From: an uncultured Bacilli bacterium
GTDB taxonomy: Bacteria > Bacillota_I > Bacilli_A > ML615J-28 > CAG-313
Direction: 5' to 3'
Assembly (NCBI GenBank): GCA_934098295.1
Contig: CAKONV010000006.1
Coordinates: 32,613-96,612, forward strand
DNA: 64,000 bases
Shown here: positions 27,712-35,962 of the stretch, piece by piece
Layout: each line of letters opens with the position of its first letter
Numbering within the stretch: position 1 is the first letter of the stretch
The notes under the pieces: model-generated
Databases searched by the model: none
The model's input: only the letters and a program-made list of their open reading frames with translations
Told to the model about the DNA's origin: nothing
Translations under genes and position numbers: made by a program

Positions 27712-27750
27712 AAATGATATGAAAATACAAAAAAACGAGGTGTATAATTA

Positions 27751-28911
27751 ATGATTAAAATTGATGTTATTTCAGGTTTTCTAGGAGCAGGAAAAACAAC
27801 ATTGATAAAAAAACTTTTTGAATCAGGATTTCATGGTGAAAAAATTGTATTAATCGAAAATGAATTTGGTGAAATCGGAATTGATGGTGGTTTCTTAAAA
27901 GAATCTGGCGTAAAAATTAAAGAAATTAATTCAGGATGCATTTGCTGTTCTTTAGTTGGTGATTTTTCAAAATCAATGAAAGAAGTAATATCTATGTATC
28001 AACCAGATCGTATTATTGTTGAACCAAGTGGCGTTGGAAAATTAAGTGATATAGTTGGAGCTATTGTAAAAGTTGATGCTCCTCTTCAATTAAATATTTT
28101 AGCTACAGTTGTTGATGGTCCAAAATGCAAAGTATATCTTAAAAACTTTGGTGAATTCTTTATCAATCAAGTTGATGCTGCTGATACAATCATTGTCAAC
28201 AAAGTAGACAAAATGGATGAAGAAAAACTAGTAGAGGTTGTTAATATTATTAAGGAAAAGAACCCTAAAGCTAATATTATTACAACACCTATATCTGAAC
28301 TTGAACCTACAAAATTATTAGAAATCTTAGAAGAAAAAGTTTCTTTAAAAGATGAATTAATCAAACAACTTCAAGATGAACATGAGCATGACGGATGTTG
28401 CCATCACCATCATGAGGATGAAGATGAACACGAATGCTGCCATCACCATCATCATGACGAAGATGATGAAGATGAACACGAACACGGATGCTGCCATCAC
28501 CACGATGAAGAAGATGAAGATGAACACGAGCATGAATGCTGCCATCACCATCACCACGATGAAGAAGATGAAGATGAACACGAGCATGAATGTTGCCATC
28601 ACCACCATCACCATGGCCATGATGCTGATGAAGTGTTTACAAGTTGGGGAATGGAAACTCCCGTTGCTATTAGTAAGAATGAACTAGAAAAGTTCTTAAA
28701 TGCCCTTGCTAATGATGAATCTTTAGGTGTTATTATTCGAGCTAAAGGTATTTTAAAAGCAAGTGATAATGAAAAATGGTACTATTTTGATTTTGTATCA
28801 GGCGATTATGAAATTAGATTAGGTAGTCCCGATTATACAGGTCGTCTATGTGTAATTGGTTCAAAGATTGACGAAGAAAAAATTAAAAATTTATTTGACA
28901 ACAGAGGTTAA
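27751..28911 (+). CDS. CobW-family GTPase metallochaperone with His-rich linker
   Basis: A COG0523 GTPase, a family that delivers zinc or other metals to proteins. The P-loop is SGFLGAGKTTLIKKL at 8-22, the metal-binding motif GCICCSL lies near 70, and NKVDKMDE is the guanine-specificity motif. Residues 209-291 are a very acidic, His- and Cys-rich linker with five CC-HHHH-type units separated by DE(E/D)DEDEHEH. It is far longer than in most relatives and likely stores or captures metal. The CobW_C domain (about 294-386) follows. It is paired with a second GTPase seven bases downstream. Confidence 0.9.
   Translation: MIKIDVISGFLGAGKTTLIKKLFESGFHGEKIVLIENEFGEIGIDGGFLKESGVKIKEINSGCICCSLVGDFSKSMKEVISMYQPDRIIVEPSGVGKLSDIVGAIVKVDAPLQLNILATVVDGPKCKVYLKNFGEFFINQVDAADTIIVNKVDKMDEEKLVEVVNIIKEKNPKANIITTPISELEPTKLLEILEEKVSLKDELIKQLQDEHEHDGCCHHHHEDEDEHECCHHHHHDEDDEDEHEHGCCHHHDEEDEDEHEHECCHHHHHDEEDEDEHEHECCHHHHHHGHDADEVFTSWGMETPVAISKNELEKFLNALANDESLGVIIRAKGILKASDNEKWYYFDFVSGDYEIRLGSPDYTGRLCVIGSKIDEEKIKNLFDNRG
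28375..28618 (+). repeat. Tandem repeat coding for the His/Asp/Glu/Cys-rich linker
   Basis: Five imperfect units of 42-54 bases encode CC-HHH(H)(H) followed by DEEDEDEHEHE. The DNA is built of CATCAC, GATGAA and GAACAC words, which explains the long open frames in other phases on both strands here. Confidence 0.85.
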
Positions 28912-28917
28912 AATCAA

Positions 28918-29850
28918 ATGGCATTTCCAGTTTTTATAATTAATGGTTTTTTAGATTCCGGCAAGTCTTCATTTATTAATGATACTTTACGTAATGATGA
29001 ATTTTATAAAAAGGGAAATACTTTATTACTTGTATGCGAGGAAGGTGAAGTTGAGTATAATGCTCAAGAACTTTCTAAATACAATGTTCATATTGAAACT
29101 TTTGAAAATGTAGAAGAATTTAACGCTGATCGTTTATATTCGCTTACAGAAAAATATCATCCAGGTAGAATAGTCATTGAAACTAATACTATGTGGGATA
29201 ATAACGCAATTAGTTTTCCTTCAACATTTGAAGTAGCTCAAATTGTATCTTTTATTGATTATACTACTTTTCCCGTGTATTATAATAATATGCGACAAAA
29301 ATTTGTTGACAATTTACGTTTTGCTGATTTAGTAGTAATCAATAGATGTGATGATATTACAGGTTTATCAAAATATCAAACTTCTCTAAAAATGATTAAT
29401 AATAATGCTAATTGGATAGCAATGAATTCTAAAGGTGAAGTTCAAGAAGCATTTGAATCACCTCTTCCATATGATATTAATCAAGAGATAATTAAAATTG
29501 AAGATTGTGATTTTGGAAGATGGTATATTGATACTTTTGATCATAAAGAACGTTATGATGGAAAAAAGGTTGAATTTAATGGTATAATTTTGAAATCTAA
29601 AAAGTTACCAAAAAATGCAGTAATTGTCGGTAGATATGTTATGACATGTTGTGCTAATGATATTCAATTGTATGGACATTTATGTTCTTCAACGCTAAAT
29701 GTAAAGTTGAAAAGCAAAAGCTGGATTCATATTGTTGCTGAAGTAAAGTATGAATATTCAAAGGAATATGAGGAAGAAGAAGTAGTTCTATATCCAATTT
29801 CAATTGAGAAAATTCCAGAAATTAAAGAACCAGTTCTTAACTTAGTATAA
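28918..29850 (+). CDS. CobW-like GTPase fused to a YcgQ/DUF1980-like C-terminus
   Basis: A 310-residue protein. Residues 1-180 are a CobW-like GTPase with P-loop NGFLDSGKSSFINDTL and NRCDD in place of NKxD. The CICC metal motif of the family is missing. Residues 200-300 (VEFNGIILKSKKLP ... VGRYVMTCCANDIQLYG ... WIHIVAEV) resemble the conserved soluble end of the YcgQ/TIGR03943 family, known near zinc-regulated permeases. It follows the His-rich GTPase after seven bases. A joint role in metal supply is likely (inference). Confidence 0.72.
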   Translation: MAFPVFIINGFLDSGKSSFINDTLRNDEFYKKGNTLLLVCEEGEVEYNAQELSKYNVHIETFENVEEFNADRLYSLTEKYHPGRIVIETNTMWDNNAISFPSTFEVAQIVSFIDYTTFPVYYNNMRQKFVDNLRFADLVVINRCDDITGLSKYQTSLKMINNNANWIAMNSKGEVQEAFESPLPYDINQEIIKIEDCDFGRWYIDTFDHKERYDGKKVEFNGIILKSKKLPKNAVIVGRYVMTCCANDIQLYGHLCSSTLNVKLKSKSWIHIVAEVKYEYSKEYEEEEVVLYPISIEKIPEIKEPVLNLV

Positions 29851-29878
29851 AAGAATTCTTTTTGAATTCTTTTTTTTT
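29850..29878 (+). terminator. Terminator after the GTPase pair
   Basis: AAAGAATTC pairs with GAATTCTTT (core GAATTC at 29853-29858 and 29864-29869) over a five-T loop, followed by nine T residues. Confidence 0.85.
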
Positions 29879-29912
29879 ATTTGCTAATAATATATAAAAA
29901 GAGGTAAATAAA

Positions 29913-31310
29913 ATGAAGAAAAAATTTATATTGTTAATTATTATAATATTTTTAAGTTTATATGGTTGTAATAGTAAGGAAAAGGTAAGCTTAGAAAATA
30001 ATGAAGTTAAAATCTTTTATTTAGATGATAACTTAAATGAGATTTATGAAAATACGCATATAAGAGTAAAAAACATGAAAAAGGAAATTTTATTATCTTT
30101 AAATAATGAAAAGGTTAAAGTAGATAATTTAAAAATAGATGAAGTTGGCGAATATATCGCAGAAATTAGTTATAATAATTATAAAGTAATGATGCCATAC
30201 ATAGTTTCATTAAGAAAGTGGGATGGAAGCTCAAATATTAATTGGTATGATGAAAATGAAAATCTTTATGAAATAAAAAATGCCGAAGAATTAAGTGGTT
30301 TGAGTAAACTTGTAAATGATGGAAATACTTTTGAAGGAAAGACAATAAAGTTAAAATTTGATATCGATTTAGACAATAAAGAGTTTATTCCTATCGGTAG
30401 CAATAAAAAAGGAGAATTTGATAAAATAGATAAGTATTTTTGTGGGACTTTTGATGGTAATAACAAAAAAATAAAGAATTTAAAAATTACCGCGAAATTA
30501 AATTCTAAAGGTGAACATATTGATTATTTAACATCGTATTATCATGCTGGCTTATTTGGATATGTTAAAAATGTAGTTGTAAAAAATCTTACTTTAGAAA
30601 ATGTCAATATAATTAATGGTATGGGAAACAATTATGTGCGGAGCTTGCAAGGAACAGGTGGCTTAATTGGTCATGCTAATGGTGAATGTATTTTAGAAAA
30701 TATTAGTTTAATAGGAAAAATAACAATTAAAGGCGAATATAAAGTTGGTGGTATAATTGGATCCGCATCTGGTAGTAAACTAGAAATAAAGAATAGTAAG
30801 ATAATAGGTGATGAAAATAGTTTTGTATATGGTACGGATACTGATTTTAAAGATACTTGTAATTTTGGTGGCTTAATGGGGTTTACATCAAGTTTAAAAA
30901 ACGAAATAACTAACGTTGTAACTAAAATCAACGTTACAGGATGGCTATCAGGTGGATTAATAGGTAGTGCTAGTGAAGGTAAGTTGTTAATTAAAAATGT
31001 TGCTGTTTATGGTAATGTTACCCTAGATGAAGGAAATAGCATAGGTGGCTTAATTGGTTCTCGGTTTGTTGATATGAATCTTTCCGACTGTTATTTTTTA
31101 GGAGAATTATTTTATAAAAAAGATGATAATATCAAAGCTGATTTAATGGTATCTAGTTATGGCAATAAAACATCATTAATAAATTCTTCCAACTTATTTG
31201 TGGTTGAAAATAAAAATAATCAAGTGCCTAATAGTTTAAATAGTATTTATTTAAGTCACGATGATATTCTTCTTAAAATGGATAATGATTTAAAAAAATT
31301 ATTAAGTTAA
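29913..31310 (+). CDS. GLUG-motif beta-helix lipoprotein
   Basis: A predicted surface lipoprotein of 465 residues with lipobox LYGC near residue 19. After about 100 residues it becomes a repeated strand-turn protein with GLUG-type motifs (GGLIGHANGE, GGIIGSASG, GGLMGFTSS, GGLIGSASEG, GGLIGSR). These occur in adhesins and secreted peptidases of gut bacteria. Its function is unknown; adhesion or glycan contact is plausible. It is a single gene between a terminator and the DUF885 promoter. Confidence 0.8.
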   Translation: MKKKFILLIIIIFLSLYGCNSKEKVSLENNEVKIFYLDDNLNEIYENTHIRVKNMKKEILLSLNNEKVKVDNLKIDEVGEYIAEISYNNYKVMMPYIVSLRKWDGSSNINWYDENENLYEIKNAEELSGLSKLVNDGNTFEGKTIKLKFDIDLDNKEFIPIGSNKKGEFDKIDKYFCGTFDGNNKKIKNLKITAKLNSKGEHIDYLTSYYHAGLFGYVKNVVVKNLTLENVNIINGMGNNYVRSLQGTGGLIGHANGECILENISLIGKITIKGEYKVGGIIGSASGSKLEIKNSKIIGDENSFVYGTDTDFKDTCNFGGLMGFTSSLKNEITNVVTKINVTGWLSGGLIGSASEGKLLIKNVAVYGNVTLDEGNSIGGLIGSRFVDMNLSDCYFLGELFYKKDDNIKADLMVSSYGNKTSLINSSNLFVVENKNNQVPNSLNSIYLSHDDILLKMDNDLKKLLS

Positions 31311-31360
31311 AAGTTAGTTAACAATAAAATGAGAGAATTAACTAATAATAAGTTTTAATC

Positions 31361-31389
31361 TTGCAATGTTAGAAAAAATGATGTATAAT
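31361..31389 (+). promoter_or_regulatory. SigA-type promoter of the DUF885 gene
   Basis: TTGCAA at 31361-31366 and TATAAT at 31384-31389 with a 17-base spacer, 30 bases before the start codon. Confidence 0.8.
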
Positions 31390-31418
31390 GTAAAAAAAGA
31401 AAGTAGGTCGATTAATCT

Positions 31419-33260
31419 ATGATAAGAAAATTTCGAATGACATTTTTATTAGCAATAACCCTTGTAGTATTTGTACTTCTTGGTGGATGCGAATATAAAG
31501 AAACTAAAGATCCATCAACATTTAATGATTTAACTAATAATTTATTTGTTCAACTTATCGGTGATGATGATTTGACAAAAAATTATTATTTTGAAAATCC
31601 TAGTAATTTTGGCTTATCGGCATCAGAACCTAGTTTGCCAACCCCATCACTAACATCGCCTATAGGACTTTTAATTACAAACTTTTATTTAGGTCAAATA
31701 AAAGCGTATGATTATAATCAATTAAATACAGATCAACAAATTACCTATAATTTGATAATGAATTTATTAAACTATATTAATAGTAAAAATACCGAAATGG
31801 GTTACTTAAGTAATAATTATTTAGGAACTTATTTAGGCTATCAAGCTCAATTACCACTATTATTAGTTGAATATAACTTTAGACAAAAAAGTGATGTTGA
31901 TAATTACTTAAAATATTTGGAATTAATTCCTGAAACCTTTGAATCTTATTATAATTTTGAAGTTAAAAAAAGTGAAAAAGGTTATGGAATGCCAAATTAT
32001 GTAATTGAAAATGTCGTTAGTCAGTGTAATAGTTTTGTTAAAGGTATTGATAGTGGCGAAAGTTTTATGTATACTGTTGTCAATCAAAAGATAGATAGTT
32101 GTAGTTTCCTATCGGATAGTGAAAAGACTGAATATAAGAGAAAAAATCATGAAGCAATTGAAGACCACATGCGTGAAGGATATGCTTATATTGCTGAATC
32201 TTTACCTTCACTAAAAGATAAGTCTACAAATAATCAAGGTCTTGCTCACTATGTAACAAGCGATGGTAGTAATATTGGTAAAAATTATTATGAAATAGAA
32301 TTCAAAAACACGGTTGGTTATGATTTATCTTGTGCAGAAGCAATTAACTATATAGAACAAAAAATAAATAATTACTTAGGCGAATTAAGAGCATTATATT
32401 CAAAAATATCTGCAAATGCTTCTAATCTTGAAATCTTAAAGAAAATTCAGTCAGGAGAAATTGAGTTAATGACTTCAACTCCAGAAGCTCAATTAGCAAC
32501 ATATCAAAATCTAATAAATACTGATTTCCCTGCCCTTGATGTTAATTATGAAATAATAGTAAAATATATTGATAAGTCAATGCAAAATAATTTTAGCCCT
32601 GCTGCTTACATGACTTCTGCAATTGACCAAACTAGTTATGAGAGTATTTATTTAAATCCTGCTAGCATTTATTTAAAAGATGATAATGGCAATTTAACGG
32701 ACAAGTTAGATGCTAATTATTTATACACTACTTTAGCACATGAAGGACTACCTGGACACTTATATCAAAATTTATATTTTAAAACTCAAGATACTAGCCT
32801 TTTAAGAAAAATCTTAAGAAATAGTGGTTATGTAGAAGGATGGGCTACATATGCCGAAAATTATAGTTATAATTTCTTAAGAGGAACTTATAGTGATGAT
32901 GTAATTGATTATTTGATTACGCAATCAAAACTAGAAGCAGCTATATATTCAAGATTAGATTTAGGTATCCATTATAATGGTTGGAGTCTAGAGGAATTTT
33001 CAAGTTTTACAACAAAATATTTTGGAGTTTCTTCTCAAGATCGATTATTAAAAGCTTATCAACAATTAGTAGAAATTCCTAATAATTATCAACAATATTT
33101 CTTCACTTATTTGAAATTTGTTGATATGTATGATAATGTAAAAACTAAACTTGGAAATAATTTTAATGCTAAAGACTTCCATAAGACAATTCTTGATTGT
33201 GGACCTTTACCATTAAAGTATGTTGAAAAAATAGTTTATGATAAATACGATATAAAATAA
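31419..33260 (+). CDS. DUF885 family metallopeptidase-like lipoprotein
   Basis: A 613-residue surface lipoprotein with lipobox LGGC (Cys25). The DUF885 core has the zinc motif AHEGLPGHLYQNLYF near 444 and the downstream GWATYAEN with the third ligand region. SRLDLGIHYNGW is also present. Such proteins resemble M32-like gluzincins and are thought to be peptidases, but few have been tested. It is monocistronic, with its own promoter and terminator. Confidence 0.85.
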   Translation: MIRKFRMTFLLAITLVVFVLLGGCEYKETKDPSTFNDLTNNLFVQLIGDDDLTKNYYFENPSNFGLSASEPSLPTPSLTSPIGLLITNFYLGQIKAYDYNQLNTDQQITYNLIMNLLNYINSKNTEMGYLSNNYLGTYLGYQAQLPLLLVEYNFRQKSDVDNYLKYLELIPETFESYYNFEVKKSEKGYGMPNYVIENVVSQCNSFVKGIDSGESFMYTVVNQKIDSCSFLSDSEKTEYKRKNHEAIEDHMREGYAYIAESLPSLKDKSTNNQGLAHYVTSDGSNIGKNYYEIEFKNTVGYDLSCAEAINYIEQKINNYLGELRALYSKISANASNLEILKKIQSGEIELMTSTPEAQLATYQNLINTDFPALDVNYEIIVKYIDKSMQNNFSPAAYMTSAIDQTSYESIYLNPASIYLKDDNGNLTDKLDANYLYTTLAHEGLPGHLYQNLYFKTQDTSLLRKILRNSGYVEGWATYAENYSYNFLRGTYSDDVIDYLITQSKLEAAIYSRLDLGIHYNGWSLEEFSSFTTKYFGVSSQDRLLKAYQQLVEIPNNYQQYFFTYLKFVDMYDNVKTKLGNNFNAKDFHKTILDCGPLPLKYVEKIVYDKYDIK

Positions 33261-33270
33261 TTTTAAAAAG

Positions 33271-33298
33271 CAACAGGAAGGTGTGTTCCTGTTGTTTT
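33271..33298 (+). terminator. Terminator after the DUF885 gene
   Basis: CAACAGGAA (33271-33279) pairs perfectly with TTCCTGTTG (33286-33294) over a six-base loop. The T tract after it is short, so it may be a moderate terminator. Confidence 0.7.
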
Positions 33299-33392
33299 AA
33301 CTAAAATAATAAAAATTTAGATATTCTAAACATAAAATAAGTGTTTTTAGAAAGATAAAAGTAAATCAAATGAAAAAAAAACGGTATTGTGG

Positions 33393-33398
33393 TATAAT
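33393..33398 (+). promoter_or_regulatory. -10 of the tig-clpX-lon operon
   Basis: TATAAT at 33393-33398, preceded by TGTGG, 45 bases before the tig start. No clear -35 and no CIRCE or CtsR repeat is visible, so heat-shock control is not evident here. Confidence 0.6.
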
Positions 33399-33442
33399 TT
33401 AAAATGATAAAAATGTATACCTAAATTAAGAGAGGAAAAAAT

Positions 33443-34729
33443 ATGGTAAAAGTAGAAAAATTAAGCGAAAATAGAGTAAAATTAACAGTTACAATTTCTG
33501 TTGAAGAATTTGATAAAGCTTTAGATTTAGCTTTTGAAAAAGTTGTTAAGGAAGTAAAGGTCGATGGTTTCCGTCCTGGAAAAATGCCAAAGAGAATGTT
33601 CATTCAACGTTTTGGTTGGGAATCATTATATAATGATGCTATTGAATTTGCGGTAAATGAAAGTTATTATCCTGCTTTAAAAGAAGCTAACGTTTATCCA
33701 ACATCGCAACCAAAAATTGATTTAGTTGATGCTGCTGCTATCAAAAAAGGTGAAGCATTCGATTATACTGTTGAAATTGATGTATGGCCAGAAGTTCATC
33801 TAGGAGAATATAAAGGTGTTAAAGTTAAAAAGGCTTCAACAAGAGTACTTAAAAAAGATGTTGAAGAATTTATCAATAAAGCATTACAATCAAAAACGGA
33901 TAATGTTTTAAAAGATACACCTGCTGAAAAGGGTGACACTGTAATTTTAGATTTCGAAGGCTTTATTGATGGTGTTGCATTTGAAGGTGGAAAAGCTGAA
34001 AACTATTCTTTAGAATTAGGATCTAATTCTTTTGTACCTGGTTTTGAAGATCAATTAGTAGGTGCTAAAACTAATGATGAAGTGGAAGTAAAAGTTACTT
34101 TCCCTGAAAACTATCATGAAGGATTAGCAAATAAAGAAGCTGTTTTCAAATGTAAGATTCATGAAGTAAAAACTAAAAAAGTTCCTGAATTAAATGATGA
34201 ATTTGTAAGTGAATTAGATATTGAAAATGTAAAAACAGTTGAAGAATATCAAGAATATGCAAAAGAACAAGTTAAAAAACAAAAAGTAGCACAAGCTGAA
34301 CAACAATTTGAAAATGATTGTATCAATGCTGTATGCGAAGCTTCTTATGCATCTTTCCCACAAAGTTTAATTGATTCAAGTGTTGAACAAAATGTAGCTC
34401 GTCTAGAACAACAAGCAAAACAATACAATATTCCTGTTGATGCTTTAGTAAAATACATGGGTGCTGATAGTATTGATGAATTCAAAAAGGTATCTGCTGA
34501 ACAAGCAAATAAACAATTCTTACATGAATTAGTATTTGATGAAATTATCAAGAAAGAAAACATTGAAGCAACCAAAGAAGAAATTGAAGCTAAGTATTTA
34601 GAAATTGCTGGTGGCAAAGAAGAACGTGTTGCTGAAGTTAAAAAACAATATAATGAAAATCAAATTGCTTACCAAGTAAAATACGAAAAAGCAGTTAAGT
34701 TAATCAAAGATAATGCCGAAACAAAATAG
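33443..34729 (+). CDS. tig: Trigger factor
   Basis: The ribosome-bound chaperone and prolyl isomerase. It has the N-terminal ribosome-binding domain with signature GFRPGKMPKRMFIQRFG at about residues 44-60. The FKBP-type domain lies at about 155-245 (KGDTVILDFEGFIDG ... LGSNSFVPGFEDQLVG), and a long helical C-terminal arm follows. The length of 428 residues is standard. It heads the protein-quality block tig-clpX-lon, an order common in Bacilli. Confidence 0.95.
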   Translation: MVKVEKLSENRVKLTVTISVEEFDKALDLAFEKVVKEVKVDGFRPGKMPKRMFIQRFGWESLYNDAIEFAVNESYYPALKEANVYPTSQPKIDLVDAAAIKKGEAFDYTVEIDVWPEVHLGEYKGVKVKKASTRVLKKDVEEFINKALQSKTDNVLKDTPAEKGDTVILDFEGFIDGVAFEGGKAENYSLELGSNSFVPGFEDQLVGAKTNDEVEVKVTFPENYHEGLANKEAVFKCKIHEVKTKKVPELNDEFVSELDIENVKTVEEYQEYAKEQVKKQKVAQAEQQFENDCINAVCEASYASFPQSLIDSSVEQNVARLEQQAKQYNIPVDALVKYMGADSIDEFKKVSAEQANKQFLHELVFDEIIKKENIEATKEEIEAKYLEIAGGKEERVAEVKKQYNENQIAYQVKYEKAVKLIKDNAETK

Positions 34730-34779
34730 ATAGTTTAAAACTTAAAAATATGTTCATACTAATATAGGAGTGTGAACAT

Positions 34780-35949
34780 ATGAGTAAAATTAAACGTTGT
34801 TCCTTTTGTGGAAGTGAATTAACAAAATTAAATAAAGGATTCGAGGGCATTGATGCGATAATTTGTCATCAGTGCCTTGAATTATATAGCGAAATTGCTC
34901 GAATTGAAAGGATTGATGATTTTAATAATAACTATTTGGTAAAGAAACAAATTACTTCTGTTTCACCTAAATATATTTATGATGAATTATCAAAATCGGT
35001 AATTGGGCAAAATGATGCTAAAAAAATTTTAAGCGTAGCATTATATCGCCATTATAAGCGAATTACATCAAATAATAAATTAGAAAAGTCCAATATATTA
35101 ATGATTGGTCCAACAGGGGTTGGCAAGACGCTACTTGCCACCACAATGGCTAAAATATTAAATATTCCTATTGCTATTTGTGATGCCACCGTTTATACCC
35201 AGGCTGGCTATGTTGGTGAAGATGTCGAAAATATTCTTTTAAAGCTTCTTCAAAATGCTGATTATGATATTGAACTTGCTCAAAAAGGAATTGTCTTTAT
35301 TGATGAATTTGATAAACTCGCTAGAAAAAGCGAAAACCCTTCAATTACAAGAGATGTTTCTGGTGAAGGAGTTCAAAATTCTCTTTTAAAAATTATCGAA
35401 GGTTCTGTTGTAAATGTTCCTCCTCAGGGGGGAAGAAAACATCCTTATCAAGAATTTATTAAATTTGATACTTCCAATGTTTTATTCATTTGTGCGGGAG
35501 CCTTTGATGGTTTGAAATTAAAAGACAAAGCCGTTGTGGGTTTCGAAAATAAGAAAAATTCTTCTACGGACTTAGAGTTAACAAAGGCTTTACAAAACTA
35601 TGGTATAATACCAGAGATTTTAGGTAGATTACCAGTAGTTGCCAAACTAAACAAGTTAACAATTGCTGAATTAGAAGATATTCTATTAAAGCCCAGCAAA
35701 GCTCTGATAAAACAATATAAGGATATATTCTTAGAAGAAGAAGTTTCCTTAGAATTTACGAGTGATGCAATTCATGAAATTGCTAAAAGAGCTTATAATG
35801 AAGAGCTAGGTGCTAGAGCTTTAAAAAAGATATTAGAAGATATGATGTTAGATTATATGTTTGAAATACCTTCAAATAAAAATATATCTAAGATTGAAAT
35901 AAATAAAGAAAATGTACTTTTAACATTAGAAAAAATTAAGAGTGCTTAA
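34780..35949 (+). CDS. clpX: ATP-dependent Clp protease ATPase subunit ClpX
   Basis: An AAA+ unfoldase. The zinc-binding domain (CSFCGSEL ... CHQCLELY) is at 7-33. Walker A GPTGVGKTLLA lies near 109, the pore loop GYVGED and Walker B IVFIDEFDKLA follow, and the RKH loop is in GGRKHPYQE. At 389 residues it is slightly short. The ClpP-docking loop reads VVGF instead of IGF. The clpP partner is not in the window. RBS AGGAG precedes the ATG; lon follows after 13 bases. Confidence 0.95.
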   Translation: MSKIKRCSFCGSELTKLNKGFEGIDAIICHQCLELYSEIARIERIDDFNNNYLVKKQITSVSPKYIYDELSKSVIGQNDAKKILSVALYRHYKRITSNNKLEKSNILMIGPTGVGKTLLATTMAKILNIPIAICDATVYTQAGYVGEDVENILLKLLQNADYDIELAQKGIVFIDEFDKLARKSENPSITRDVSGEGVQNSLLKIIEGSVVNVPPQGGRKHPYQEFIKFDTSNVLFICAGAFDGLKLKDKAVVGFENKKNSSTDLELTKALQNYGIIPEILGRLPVVAKLNKLTIAELEDILLKPSKALIKQYKDIFLEEEVSLEFTSDAIHEIAKRAYNEELGARALKKILEDMMLDYMFEIPSNKNISKIEINKENVLLTLEKIKSA

Positions 35950-35962
35950 GAAAGGAGTCAAT

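Noticed and set aside
28357..28687. Open frames of 87 and 103 residues on both strands over the His-rich linker
   Set aside because: They are rich in Met, Val and Phe or Met and Thr because of the CATCAC/GATGAA repeats, lack ribosome binding sites and lie inside the well-supported GTPase gene.
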